From assembly GCA_020849475.1 (NCBI GenBank), contig JADLGE010000053.1:1-64000 (forward strand): DNA of 64,000 nt, written 5' to 3'. Below the pieces are notes generated by a model. The model was not told the origin of the DNA. It worked only from the letters and a program-made list of their open reading frames with translations, and ran no database searches. Made by a program: the position numbers and the translations under genes. The first letter of the stretch is position 1; each line of letters starts with the position of its first letter. This document shows, piece by piece, positions 33,231-42,081 of the stretch. The stretch comes from Gammaproteobacteria bacterium. GTDB taxonomy: Bacteria > Pseudomonadota > Gammaproteobacteria > Ga0077536.

Positions 33231-34331
33231 ATGATGCGATTTGTCATTCTGAGTTTGAGTCTGCTGGCGCTGTGCGGGCCCGCGAGCGCCGAGCGCATCA
33301 AGGATCTCGCGCAGATTGCCGGCGTGCGTAACAACCAACTGGTCGGTTACGGCTTGGTGGTGGGCCTGGATGGCACGGGCGATCAGACCTCGCAGACTCC
33401 GTTCACCGTGCAGAGCATTCGCAACATGCTCACCCAGATGGGCGTGACCGTGCCGGCCAACGTCAATCCACAGTTGAAGAATGTCGCGGCGGTGATGGTG
33501 CATGCCGACCTGCCGCCCTTCGCCAAGCCGGGCTCGACCATCGACATCACGGTGTCATCGATGGGTAATGCCAAGAGCCTGCGCGGCGGCAGTCTCATCA
33601 TGACGCCGCTGAAGGGCGCCGACGGCAATGTCTACGCCATGGCCCAGGGCAACCTCGTGGTGGGCGGCTTCGGTGTCGAATCGAAGGACGGCTCCAGCAT
33701 CACCGTCAACGTGCCCAGCGTCGGCCGTATTCCCAATGGCGCGACGGTCGAGCGCGAAGTCGCGACGCCCTTCGCACAGGGCGATTACCTGACCTTGAAT
33801 CTGCATCAACAGGATTTCACCACCGCCACCCACATGGCGCAGGCCATCGACAAGACCCTGGGCCAGCAGTCGGCGACCGCCATCGATGCCTCATCGGTGC
33901 GGGTGCTGGCGCCGGCCGACCCGACCCAGCGCGTGTCCTTCATGTCCATCGTCGAGAACATCGAGCTCAGCCCCGGCGACGCGCCGGCCAAGGTGGTGGT
34001 CAATTCGCGCACCGGCACGGTCGTGATCGGCAACAAGGTCACGGTCACCGCCGCCGCCGTCACCCATGGCAGCCTCACGGTCACGATCAGCAACGACCCC
34101 ATCGTCAGCCAGCCCGGGCCCTTGTCCGGCGGCCAGACCGCGGTGGTCGACAAGCAGAACATCAGTGTCGATCAGAAGAAGAACCGCATGTTCCTGTTCA
34201 ACCCGGGCGTGTCGCTGGATGACATCGTGCAGGCAGTCAATGGCGTCGGTGCGGCGCCCGGCGACCTGGTGGCCATTCTCGAAGCCTTGAAAGAAGCCGG
34301 TGCGCTGCGCGCCGAGCTCATCGTGATCTAG
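33231..34331 (+). CDS. flgI: Flagellar P-ring protein FlgI
   Basis: The 366-residue periplasmic protein has a signal peptide ending GPASA, then [31 protein letters not shown], the FlgI hallmark, and ends with [31 protein letters not shown]. It forms the P-ring with FlgA help. ATG 33231 is chosen for signal length (E. coli FlgI is 365) and the GGAG upstream; a longer frame from 33144 reads through the spacer. Confidence 0.95.
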   Translation: MMRFVILSLSLLALCGPASAERIKDLAQIAGVRNNQLVGYGLVVGLDGTGDQTSQTPFTVQSIRNMLTQMGVTVPANVNPQLKNVAAVMVHADLPPFAKPGSTIDITVSSMGNAKSLRGGSLIMTPLKGADGNVYAMAQGNLVVGGFGVESKDGSSITVNVPSVGRIPNGATVEREVATPFAQGDYLTLNLHQQDFTTATHMAQAIDKTLGQQSATAIDASSVRVLAPADPTQRVSFMSIVENIELSPGDAPAKVVVNSRTGTVVIGNKVTVTAAAVTHGSLTVTISNDPIVSQPGPLSGGQTAVVDKQNISVDQKKNRMFLFNPGVSLDDIVQAVNGVGAAPGDLVAILEALKEAGALRAELIVI

Positions 34332-34339
34332 TTCTCACA

Positions 34340-34361
34340 CTTGCCGCGGCGCCGCGGCAAG
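34340..34361. repeat. Perfect 22-bp palindrome after flgI
   Basis: CTTGCCGCGGC followed immediately by its exact complement, nine bases after the flgI stop codon. It could be a terminator stem (no T-run) or a protein-binding site. Confidence 0.55.
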
Positions 34362-34423
34362 GCGGCGCGGGTTTGCCGCCGAGGTGGCAGCCCTTGCCGT
34401 CGGCTTCGCGCAAAACTCCCTGA

Positions 34424-34444
34424 AAGGCCCGCAATCGCGGGCCT
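34424..34444 (+). terminator. Terminator-like hairpin between flgI and flgJ
   Basis: AAGGCCCGC and its complement flank a 3-base loop and are followed by TGTCGTGTTT, a modest T-rich tail. It separates the flgB-flgI unit from flgJKL. Confidence 0.6.
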
Positions 34445-34480
34445 TGTCGTGTTTGGCATTGCTTGTGCAATAAGCCAGGC

Positions 34481-35476
34481 ATGAACAGTAAGCTCGACAT
34501 CCACGCTCCTGCCATCGGCAACACGCCCGCCACCTCGGCTGGCGGTTATGTCGATTTCGCACGCTTCAGCACGCTGCGCAGCCGCGCCCACAAGGACGAG
34601 AACGCCGCCATGCAGCAGGTCGCGGACGAGTTCGAAGCGATGTTCGCCGAGACCATGCTGAAAGCTGCGCGTGAAGCGGACATGGGCGAGGGCATGTTGA
34701 ACTCCTCCGAGCTCGACACCTATCACGAGATGATGGACAGCCAGCTCGCGCAGTCGCTGGCCAAGAGCCAGGACTTCGGCTTCAACAAGATGCTCTCCCA
34801 ACAGTTCGCCGGTGCGCTCGCCGCCGCCAAGGCCAAGGACGGGCAGGGCGCCAAGGGCGGCGATGAACTCGCGACCCTGAAGAACGGCACCTTGAGCAGC
34901 GTCGAAGCACCGTTGCGCGGCGGTGTGACCATGCTGCCGCAGAGCCTGCGCGAAACCGCGTTCAAGAAGAACAGCGACCTGCCCGTCGACCGCCAGGCCT
35001 TCGTCGACGAACTGGCGCCGGCCGCCGCTTCGGCGGCCGACAAGCTCGGCGTCGCGCCGCGCGCGATCCTCGCCCAGGCCGCGCTCGAATCCGGCTGGGG
35101 CAAGCATGTCATTCGCATGCCCGACGGTTCGAGCTCGCACAATTATTTCGGCATCAAGGCTGGCAAAGGCTGGAGCGGTCAGACCGTCAAGGTGCCGACC
35201 ACCGAGTACATCGGCGGTCGCGCCGTCACGGTCAACGCCAGCTTCCGCGCCTATCCCGATGCCAAGAGCGCATTTCACGATTACGTCGATTTCATCGGCA
35301 ACAACCCGCGTTACCAGAAGGCTCTCGAGCACGGCGCCAACGCCGGCCAGTACGCGCGCCAGCTGGAAGCGGCGGGCTATGCCACCGACCCCAACTACGC
35401 CAACAAGATCATGGCCATCCTGTCCGGAGACGGATTCGACGGCGCCACCGCGAACGCATTCGAAGTGAGCAACTGA
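34481..35476 (+). CDS. flgJ: Flagellar rod-assembly muramidase FlgJ
   Basis: The 331-residue protein has the N-terminal rod-cap domain (VADEFEAMFAETMLKAARE, about residues 40-110), a linker, and a C-terminal glucosaminidase domain (about 175-320) with AILAQAALESGWGKHVI and SHNYFGIKAG; the Glu in ALESGWG is the expected catalytic residue. It opens the peptidoglycan for the rod. ATG 34481 is favoured over upstream 34463. Confidence 0.94.
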   Translation: MNSKLDIHAPAIGNTPATSAGGYVDFARFSTLRSRAHKDENAAMQQVADEFEAMFAETMLKAAREADMGEGMLNSSELDTYHEMMDSQLAQSLAKSQDFGFNKMLSQQFAGALAAAKAKDGQGAKGGDELATLKNGTLSSVEAPLRGGVTMLPQSLRETAFKKNSDLPVDRQAFVDELAPAAASAADKLGVAPRAILAQAALESGWGKHVIRMPDGSSSHNYFGIKAGKGWSGQTVKVPTTEYIGGRAVTVNASFRAYPDAKSAFHDYVDFIGNNPRYQKALEHGANAGQYARQLEAAGYATDPNYANKIMAILSGDGFDGATANAFEVSN

Positions 35477-35477
35477 C

Positions 35478-37361
35478 ATGTCCGGAGATACATTCAATAT
35501 CGGCCTTTCGGCGCTGCTGGCTTCGCAGCGCGGCCTGGCGACCACCGGTCACAACATCGCCAACGTCAACACCGCCGGCTACAGCCGCCAGCGTGTGACG
35601 TTCGAAACCCGCGAGCCGCAGTTCATCGGCGTGGGCTTTGCCGGCAAGGGTGTCGACATCCAGTCCATCACGCGCGTGGCCAACGACTTCCTGGTCGACC
35701 AGTTGCGCATCGCCACGTCCAATCAGGCGCAGGCCGACAAGACCGTCGAACTCATCGACCAGGTCGATACCCAGATTGGCGACGCCCTGATCTCAAGCGG
35801 CATTCAATCGTTCTTCAACTCCATCGGCGACGCCAACAACGACCCGCGTCTCATGGCCACCCGCCAGGTGGTGGTGGAAAGCGCGCGTGCCACGGTGTCG
35901 CGTTTTCAAGAGCAGGAAGAGCAGTTGAACGGCTTGTCGCGCAGCGTCAATCGTCAGATGACCGGCATCGTCGACAAGATCAACGGTCTGACCGATTCCA
36001 TCGCACGCATCAACAAGGACATCGCGCTCGGCGCGGGTCTCGCCAGCGGCGTGGTGCCCAACGATTTACTCGACAAGCGCGACCAGCTGTTGGTCGATTT
36101 GTCCAAGCTGGTCGGCGTCAGCACTCAGCAGCGCTCCGATGGCATGGTCAACGTGCTGATAGGGGATGGCCAACTGGTGGTGACCGGTGGCACGTCGCAG
36201 GATCTGCTGGTCTCATCCAACCTCCTCGACGCGTCGCGCACCGAAGTCTCGTTCAATGTCGCCAACACCGTGACCCAGGTCACGAGCTCGATCAGCGGTG
36301 GTGAGCTTGGTGCGCTGGTGGCGTTTCGCGACGGCTCGCTCGAACCCGCGCGCAATTCCATCGGCCAGATGGCCGCGACATTTGCCATGGCCATGAACGA
36401 ACAGCATCGCAAGGGCATGGATCTGCGTGGCAACCTCGGCGGCGACATGTTCTCCATTCCGCCGCCGGTGGTGAATTCGCCGGCGTCGAATACCGGCAAC
36501 ATCACCGCCGCGTTCGATCTCAACAATGTCGGTGGCCTCACCAACTCCGACTACCGTTTGAACTACGACGGCAGCAACTACACCTTGTACAAGCTGACCG
36601 ATGGTTCCAGCCGCACCTTCAGCGGCGCGGGGCCGGTCAGTGTCGACGGCGGGGTGTTGACTGTCACCACGCCGCCGGCGGCCGGTGATTCGTTCCTCAT
36701 CCAGCCGACCAAGGCCGTGCCGCGCGCGATGAAATTTCTGGCGACCGATCCGGCGACGCTGGCGATGTCGGCGCCCAACCGCACTTCGCGCGCCAACAGC
36801 AATATCAGCGATGCGACCATTTCGCGCGCCGAAGTGCTGGACGAAACCAATGCGGCCCTGCTCACCACCACCACCCTGGTGTTCGACAATCCGCCGACCA
36901 GCTACAAGGTCAACGGTGTCGGCGCGAGTGTCGCCTTCACCAACGGCGGCAATATCGATTTGAACGGCTGGCGCGTGCAGATTGCCGGCGCGCCGGCGGC
37001 GGGCGACACCTTCACCGTGCAGAGCAATGCCGGCGGCGTCGGCGACAACACCAACGGCATTGCCTTGAGCAAGCTGCAAGCCAAGCCGATATTGGAAGGG
37101 GGCACCGCCACCTTGCAGGAAGTCTACGGCGTGCTCACCGGCGTAGTCGGCGCGGCGGCGTCGCAGGCCCATGTCAGCAGCCAGGCGCTCGGCACCCTGA
37201 CGGAAAATGCGGCGGCCGCGCGCGATGCGATGGCGGGCGTCAATCTCGAAGAAGAAGCTGCCAACCTGTTGCGCTTCCAGCAGGCCTTCCAGGCCGCGGC
37301 GCAGGTCATCAAGGCCGCCGACCAGGCCTTCCAGGCCATCATCAACGCGACCCGAGGTTAA
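35478..37361 (+). CDS. flgK: Flagellar hook-filament junction protein FlgK (HAP1)
   Basis: The 627-residue junction protein has the N-terminal motif GLATTGHNIANVNTAGYSRQRV and the C-terminal GVNLEEEAANLLRFQQAFQAAAQVIKAADQAFQAI. It is the first junction zone between hook and filament and a FlgN client. It starts one base after flgJ and is followed closely by flgL. It is longer than the E. coli protein (547), with the extra length in the variable middle. Confidence 0.95.
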   Translation: MSGDTFNIGLSALLASQRGLATTGHNIANVNTAGYSRQRVTFETREPQFIGVGFAGKGVDIQSITRVANDFLVDQLRIATSNQAQADKTVELIDQVDTQIGDALISSGIQSFFNSIGDANNDPRLMATRQVVVESARATVSRFQEQEEQLNGLSRSVNRQMTGIVDKINGLTDSIARINKDIALGAGLASGVVPNDLLDKRDQLLVDLSKLVGVSTQQRSDGMVNVLIGDGQLVVTGGTSQDLLVSSNLLDASRTEVSFNVANTVTQVTSSISGGELGALVAFRDGSLEPARNSIGQMAATFAMAMNEQHRKGMDLRGNLGGDMFSIPPPVVNSPASNTGNITAAFDLNNVGGLTNSDYRLNYDGSNYTLYKLTDGSSRTFSGAGPVSVDGGVLTVTTPPAAGDSFLIQPTKAVPRAMKFLATDPATLAMSAPNRTSRANSNISDATISRAEVLDETNAALLTTTTLVFDNPPTSYKVNGVGASVAFTNGGNIDLNGWRVQIAGAPAAGDTFTVQSNAGGVGDNTNGIALSKLQAKPILEGGTATLQEVYGVLTGVVGAAASQAHVSSQALGTLTENAAAARDAMAGVNLEEEAANLLRFQQAFQAAAQVIKAADQAFQAIINATRG

Positions 37362-37366
37362 GCGTC

Positions 37367-38569
37367 ATGCGCGTCACCACCAATCAACTCTATAGCCAGA
37401 CACTCAATCGCATTCTGGATCTGCAGGCCAGCACGCGCGATGCCACCAACCAGATCTCGGGCGGCAAACGCATCACGCGGCCGGGCGACGATCCGGTGGC
37501 GGCCGGTGAAGTCATGCAGATCAAGGATCGCACCAATGCCGCGGCGCAGTTCGACCGCAACGGCGTGCAGGCCGAGTCACGATTGACGCAGGTCGACGAC
37601 GTGCTGGGGGGCGTCAGCAACATGCTGCAGCGGGTGCATGACCTGGTGCTGCAGGGCCGCAGCGAATCGATCAGCAATGCCGACCGCGATTCGATTGCCA
37701 AGGAAATCCGCGAACAGATGGAAGTGCTGGTCGACCTCGGCAACACGCGCAACGCTTCGGGCGAATATATCTTCGCGGGCGCCGCGGTCGGCACGCGGCC
37801 GTTCACCTCCGATGCGCTCGGCAACGTCAGCTATAACGGCGATCAGACCGTGCGCGAACTGCAGCTGTCCGACACCCGCACCATCGCCGAGAGTTTCACT
37901 GGCCACGATGCATTGTTCGCGGTACGTAATGGCAACGGCACCTTCATCGGCGGTCGCGTCGCCACCAACACCGGCACCGGCCAGATCAGCGATAACACGG
38001 TGATCAATGGCGCGGCCTATGTCGCCCATGATTTCCGTATCAGCTTCACCAGCGCCACGACCTTCGACATCATCGACGATACGCTGGGCGCCAATGTCGC
38101 CACCGCGCAGCCCTACACCGACGGCGCGGCGATCAGCTTCAATGGTTCACAGGTGACGGTGTTCGGCGCGCCCAACGCCGGCGACCAGTTCACCGTCACG
38201 CCGAGTCAGAACCAGTCGATGTTCAAGACCCTCGGCAATATCGCCGGCGCGTTCGAGAAGGGCTATGCCAATTCGGCGGAACAGGCCAACTTCGGCTTCG
38301 ACATCGACCGCACCATCGAGGCCCTGGACCGCTCCATGGAGAAGGTCGCGGAACTGCGTTCGACCACCGGCGCGCGGCTCAACAGCATCGCCGCCCAGCG
38401 CGACGTCAATGATCAGGTCAATCTCAACCTGCAGACCCTGCGCTCCAAACTCGAAGACGTGGATCTCGCCAAGGCCATCACCCAACTCAGCCAGGAGAGC
38501 ACGGCGCTCTCGGCCGCGCAGCAGGCGTTCGTGAAAGTGCAGGGTCTGAGCCTGTTCAATTATCTGTAA
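37367..38569 (+). CDS. flgL: Flagellar hook-filament junction protein FlgL (HAP3)
   Basis: The 400-residue junction protein has the N-terminal MRVTTNQLYSQTLNRI and KRITRPGDDPVAA, the flagellin-like landmark, and a C-terminal DLAKAITQLSQESTALSAAQQAFVKVQGLSLFNYL-type end (landmarks LSQESTAL and SLFNYL). It joins FlgK to the first flagellins. No fliC, flaG, fliD or fliS follows, unlike in Pseudomonas; a REP-rich spacer leads to fleQ. Confidence 0.95.
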   Translation: MRVTTNQLYSQTLNRILDLQASTRDATNQISGGKRITRPGDDPVAAGEVMQIKDRTNAAAQFDRNGVQAESRLTQVDDVLGGVSNMLQRVHDLVLQGRSESISNADRDSIAKEIREQMEVLVDLGNTRNASGEYIFAGAAVGTRPFTSDALGNVSYNGDQTVRELQLSDTRTIAESFTGHDALFAVRNGNGTFIGGRVATNTGTGQISDNTVINGAAYVAHDFRISFTSATTFDIIDDTLGANVATAQPYTDGAAISFNGSQVTVFGAPNAGDQFTVTPSQNQSMFKTLGNIAGAFEKGYANSAEQANFGFDIDRTIEALDRSMEKVAELRSTTGARLNSIAAQRDVNDQVNLNLQTLRSKLEDVDLAKAITQLSQESTALSAAQQAFVKVQGLSLFNYL

Positions 38570-38595
38570 GGGGCGGAAAGCCGGGGCGCGGCTGT

Positions 38596-38669
38596 GAATG
38601 ACAGACTGAAGTCTGGCCCACAAGGAAGTGCGCTCATGTTTTGTGGATCAGGCCGCAGTCTGACATTCA
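38596..38669. repeat. REP-like inverted pair, family A
   Basis: Copies at 38596-38623 and 38641-38669 (inverted), cores CAGACTGAAGTCTG and GCAGTCTGACATTC; the second copy has decayed in one arm. It lies just after flgL and may end its transcript. Confidence 0.65.
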
Positions 38670-38680
38670 GGGGCGGCAGT

Positions 38681-38707
38681 GAATGTGCGAATGAATTCGC
38701 ACCTGCG
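38681..38707. repeat. REP-like repeat, family B
   Basis: GTGCGAATGAATTCGCAC is a near-perfect palindrome flanked by AAT and CTGCGG, matching the B unit at 27807. Confidence 0.7.
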
Positions 38708-38809
38708 GAAAATTCGCCTCAAGACCGCGGTAGCGAGCGCCGCTAGCCCACCTCTGAAGGGTCGGTCCACGTCTGGCGCGGGCCGCGAATCCTTGCAGAG
38801 GACCTCGGC

Positions 38810-39004
38810 GTGACCATCGAACCGACAAACATAGAAGACCGGCTGTTCGCGCAACTGCGCACGGCCACCGTCCAGCGCCTGCGTGCCGCGGCGCGGTGTG
38901 ATCATGGGCTGTGCGTGCTGTTGCACAGACAACGCGTCACCTGTCTGGCTGAGCTCGGCGCCCGCCGCACGCTCGCGCGCCGACCCGTTCTGAGCGCGGC
39001 CTGA
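38810..39004 (+). CDS. Possible small hypothetical protein
   Basis: A 64-residue basic product starting at GTG 38810, preceded by AGAGGA at eight bases. It begins TIEPTNIEDRLFAQLRTATVQRL and ends in an Arg/Ala-rich tail. No family is recognised. A FliA-like TCAA-N16-GCCGCTAG upstream is too weak to rely on. It may be chance; codon evidence is thin. Confidence 0.25.
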   Translation: MTIEPTNIEDRLFAQLRTATVQRLRAAARCDHGLCVLLHRQRVTCLAELGARRTLARRPVLSAA

Positions 39005-39119
39005 GTCGGAATTCCGACGCCTCCCACCCCAAGCCCTCGCTGCGGGCCCGTCACATGTAAACTTTCGTCACAGTTCTTCGTCCAGTGTCCGACACTCGCG
39101 ATCTCCTGATCGCGGTTTC

Positions 39120-39148
39120 TTGACAGCCAGCCGCGGCCCGATTACAAC
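39120..39148 (+). promoter_or_regulatory. Sigma-70-type promoter of fleQ
   Basis: TTGACA (perfect -35), 17 bases, TACAAC. It gives about a 100-base leader before the fleQ GTG. Sigma-70 (Vfr-controlled) transcription is the known mode for pseudomonad fleQ. Confidence 0.65.
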
Positions 39149-39254
39149 GACCCTACCCGTAGTGGTGGGTGCCAAGAATCCGGCGCCCCCTCATTGCCTA
39201 GACGGGAAGCTTCAACCAATAACATCGCTTAGACGATGGGGGAGCCACTGCGCC

Positions 39255-40688
39255 GTGAGCAGTCAGTCACCAGTCGTGATCGTGGAACGGGATGCCAATA
39301 CCGTCCGCGAACTGAAACAGATCCTCCACTACCTCGACATGAGCGCGGTGGACGTGCCGCCCGAGGGTGACCTCGTCGCGATCATGGAGACGCGCCCGGC
39401 GCCCTACATGGTGATGCTCGGCGAATGCGGTGAGCCGCGCACGCAAAGCGACGCTTTTCGGCGCATCAAGGCGGTTGACCCCTATACCCCCTTGCTGTTG
39501 CTGAGCAGCGGCGACGCTGCGCCGGCGCCCAGCGATCTTGACCACGATGCCCTGGCGCGGGTGCGATTGCCGCTACGCCAGAGCGAATTCGAAGCGGCAC
39601 TGCAGAAGGTCAAGACCTATCGCGAGAACCGTCACCAGGAAGGTTCACCGCGTTCGCTGGAACTGTTCCGCAGCCTGGTCGGCTCGAGCGCCGGCATCCA
39701 GCGCGTCCGCAACATGATAGAAATGGTCGCGCGCAGCGATGCCAACGTGCTCATCGTCGGCGAGTCCGGCACTGGCAAGGAAGTGGTGGCGCGCCATGTG
39801 CACCACCATTCCAACCGCCGCAGCAAGCCTTTCGTGCCGCTCAACTGCGGCGCGATTCCGCCGGATCTGCTGGAAAGCGAGCTTTTCGGCCATGAAAAGG
39901 GCGCCTTCACCGGCGCCATCGCCAGCCGCCAGGGCCGTTTCGAGATGGCCGACGGCGGCACGCTGTTCCTCGACGAAATCGGCGACATGAGCCTGAACAT
40001 GCAGGTCAAACTGCTGCGCGTGCTGCAGGAACGCACGTTCGAGCGGGTTGGCAGCAACAAGAGCCATTCGGTCAACGTGCGCATCATTGCCGCCACCCAT
40101 GTGAATCTCGATCAGGCCATCCGCGAGGGGCGCTTCCGCGAAGACTTGTTCTACCGTCTGAATGTCTTTCCCATCGAAACGCCGCCGTTGCGCGCGCGTA
40201 CCGAAGATCTGCCGCTGCTGGTGAACGATCTCGTCGAACGTCTCGATCACGAGGGGCGCGGCACTATCCGCCTCACTCAGTCGTGCATCGATTCGCTGAC
40301 CGAGTACAACTGGCCGGGCAATGTGCGTGAACTCGCCAACCTCGTCGAACGGCTGTCGATTCTCTATCCCAACGGCGTGGTCGACGTGCATGACCTGCCG
40401 GAGAAATACCGCTCGGCACAGGTGGTGGCGCGCGCGCCGGCCAAACCCTACGGCGCACCGGCCGCCAGCGGCGAAGTGCCGCCGCCTGCGGCCCTCGCCA
40501 ATCCGCGCCTGCCGCGCGCCGGCATCGATCTGAAGGAACATCTCACGGTCATCGAGCGCGATCTCATCCTGCAGGCGCTGGAGGAGACCGACTGGGTGGT
40601 GGCCCATGCCGCCAAGAAGCTGTGCATGGGACGCACGACCCTGGTCGAGAAAATGCGCAAGTTCGACCTGGTGCGTGAGGGCATCTGA
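39255..40688 (+). CDS. fleQ: Sigma-54-dependent flagellar master regulator FleQ/FlrA
   Basis: The 477-residue regulator has an N-terminal FleQ-type domain without phosphorylation sites (VVIVERDANTVRELKQIL), an AAA+ core about 140-380 with Walker A GESGTGKE, the sigma-54 contact loop GAFTGA, and Walker B GTLFLDEIGD, and a Fis-type HTH ending AAKKLCMGRTTLVEKMRKFDL, very like FleQ. FleQ activates class II flagellar promoters, is curbed by FlhG (60.5 kb) and senses cyclic-di-GMP. GTG 39255 is chosen: GGGGGAG precedes it, and the upstream frame overlaps the promoter. Confidence 0.92.
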   Translation: MSSQSPVVIVERDANTVRELKQILHYLDMSAVDVPPEGDLVAIMETRPAPYMVMLGECGEPRTQSDAFRRIKAVDPYTPLLLLSSGDAAPAPSDLDHDALARVRLPLRQSEFEAALQKVKTYRENRHQEGSPRSLELFRSLVGSSAGIQRVRNMIEMVARSDANVLIVGESGTGKEVVARHVHHHSNRRSKPFVPLNCGAIPPDLLESELFGHEKGAFTGAIASRQGRFEMADGGTLFLDEIGDMSLNMQVKLLRVLQERTFERVGSNKSHSVNVRIIAATHVNLDQAIREGRFREDLFYRLNVFPIETPPLRARTEDLPLLVNDLVERLDHEGRGTIRLTQSCIDSLTEYNWPGNVRELANLVERLSILYPNGVVDVHDLPEKYRSAQVVARAPAKPYGAPAASGEVPPPAALANPRLPRAGIDLKEHLTVIERDLILQALEETDWVVAHAAKKLCMGRTTLVEKMRKFDLVREGI

Positions 40689-40706
40689 CGGGTCCTTGAC
40701 GCTCCG

Positions 40707-40733
40707 AGCCCCGGTTCTCCTGCGGGGTTTTTA
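40707..40733 (+). terminator. Intrinsic terminator of fleQ
   Basis: AGCCCCG / CGGGGTT stem with a 9-base loop, then TTTTT, 19 bases after the stop. Confidence 0.75.
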
Positions 40734-40739
40734 TCAAGT

Positions 40740-40768
40740 CACGGTTTTCAAAGGATAAAAAAACCGTG
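40740..40768. promoter_or_regulatory. Inverted repeat overlapping the fleSR -24 element
   Basis: CACGGTTTT and AAAACCGTG (9-bp arms, 11-base centre). The right arm ends on the first G of the -24 GG. It may be a binding site for FleQ or another regulator, or a second hairpin. Confidence 0.4.
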
Positions 40769-40782
40769 GCACGGTCCTTGCT
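40766..40782 (+). promoter_or_regulatory. Sigma-54 promoter of fleSR
   Basis: GTGGCACGGTCCTTGCT is a full -24/-12 element with GG and GC spaced by 10 bases, about 60 bases before the fleS ATG. Confidence 0.88.
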
Positions 40783-40841
40783 CAAAGCCTGGTACGTGAC
40801 CGCAGCATTGACGCTGCGGACTCTAACCAGCAGCAACGAGC

Positions 40842-42077
40842 ATGACGACCGCAGCCATCACCAACGCCGAGCAGCTATGTGAAGCCTTCGCCGAGTTCGA
40901 AGACGCGTCGCGTGAACTGTCGTCCTTCTATACCCATCTCGAGGAAAAGGTCAGCGAGCTGACCACCGAACTGTCGATTTCCCGCGCCGGCCAGGCGCGT
41001 GAACTCGAAGAAAAGCAACGTCTCGCCGCGCGCCTCAACAACCTGCTCGACGCCCTGCCAGGCGGCGTGGTGGTGCTCGATCAGCGCGGCCTGGTGCAGG
41101 AATTCAATCCCGCCGCCAGTGAACTGCTGGGCGACATCGCGCGGGGCGACGCCTGGCACAGCATCGTGGCGCGCGCCTTCGCGCCGCGCTGGGACGATGG
41201 CCACGACCTGTCCCTGACCGATGGCCGCCGCGTCAATATCGCGACACAGGCCCTGTCCGGTGAGCCCGGCCAGATCCTGCTCATCAAGGACGTCACCGAG
41301 ACCCGCCTGCTGCAGGACCAGCTGGCCCATCACAAGCGCCTGTCGGCCAAGACCGAGATGGCGGCCGCCATGGCCCACCAGATTCGTACGCCCTTGGCGG
41401 CGGCGCTGCTCAATGTCGGCAACCTGCGGCGCACCCGCACCGACGCCGACCGCGAACGGGTGCTGGAGCGCAGCCTGCAATCGCTGCGCAAGCTCGAGCG
41501 CCTGGTCGACGAAATGCTGCTGTTCGCCCGTGGCGGACAGCTGGCGGTCGAGCCGGTGGCGGGCCGTGAACTCCTGGCCGGCATCAAAAGCGCCGCGCGC
41601 GACGCCTTCAGGGTGAGCGGCTTCGAACTCGACTTCGCACCGTTCAACGATGAAGGTCGGGTCTACGTCAACACCTCGGCCCTGACCAGCGTGTGCCTGA
41701 ACCTCATCGACAACGCCTGCCACGCCTGCCGCGGCCAGGGCCGCATGACGGTCACCGCCGGCGTGGTGGACGGCCGCCTGGCGCTGGCCTTTCAGGACAA
41801 TGGCCCGGGCATACCGCCGGACCAGGCGGCGCGCATCTTCGAACCGTTTTACACCACGCGTTCCAACGGCACGGGTCTCGGTCTCGCCGTGGCGCGCGCC
41901 GTGACGCAGGCCCATGGCGGCGAGTTGACGCTGGTCAGCGCCCCCGGCCAGGGCGCCTGCTTTCTCATGACCCTGCCGCTCGTCGCGGCGCATTCCGAAC
42001 AACAAGCTTCCCAAGCCACCAGAGAGACGCATGCGGTCGCCGCTTTCGAGCCGGCCGGTATGCGTCATGCAGGATGA
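40842..42077 (+). CDS. fleS: Flagellar sensor histidine kinase FleS/FlrB
   Basis: The 411-residue soluble kinase has an N-terminal helical stretch, a PAS-like domain (ALPGGVVVLDQRGLVQEFNPAASELLG, about 71-155), the dimerisation/phosphoacceptor helix AMAHQIRTPLAAALL with His179, and an ATPase domain with N box NLIDNACHAC, DNGPGIPPD and GTGLGLAVA. There are no membrane helices, as in FleS. It phosphorylates FleR for class III flagellar genes. It overlaps the fleR leader region by a few bases. Confidence 0.92.
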   Translation: MTTAAITNAEQLCEAFAEFEDASRELSSFYTHLEEKVSELTTELSISRAGQARELEEKQRLAARLNNLLDALPGGVVVLDQRGLVQEFNPAASELLGDIARGDAWHSIVARAFAPRWDDGHDLSLTDGRRVNIATQALSGEPGQILLIKDVTETRLLQDQLAHHKRLSAKTEMAAAMAHQIRTPLAAALLNVGNLRRTRTDADRERVLERSLQSLRKLERLVDEMLLFARGGQLAVEPVAGRELLAGIKSAARDAFRVSGFELDFAPFNDEGRVYVNTSALTSVCLNLIDNACHACRGQGRMTVTAGVVDGRLALAFQDNGPGIPPDQAARIFEPFYTTRSNGTGLGLAVARAVTQAHGGELTLVSAPGQGACFLMTLPLVAAHSEQQASQATRETHAVAAFEPAGMRHAG

Positions 42078-42081
42078 CATC

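Larger units (their letters stand above)
38708..39254. other. Spacer between flgL repeats and fleQ
   Basis: About 550 bases hold one short open frame with a ribosome site (38810-39004) and the fleQ promoter (39120-39148). No flagellin, FlaG, FliD or FliS coding sequence is present. Nothing else was recognised. Confidence 0.6.

Noticed and set aside
34453..34470. Sigma-54-like GG-N10-GC upstream of flgJ
   Set aside because: The start site would fall on the flgJ ATG and the -12 is TGTGC rather than TTGC; probably chance.
38648..38932. 94-codon open frame on the minus strand after flgL
   Set aside because: It spans two REP-like palindromes and has no family match; the plus-strand 64-codon frame is the better, still weak, candidate.
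39120..39254. Upstream in-frame extension of fleQ
   Set aside because: It begins on the -35 TTGACA itself; GTG 39255 has a ribosome site and matches the FleQ N terminus.
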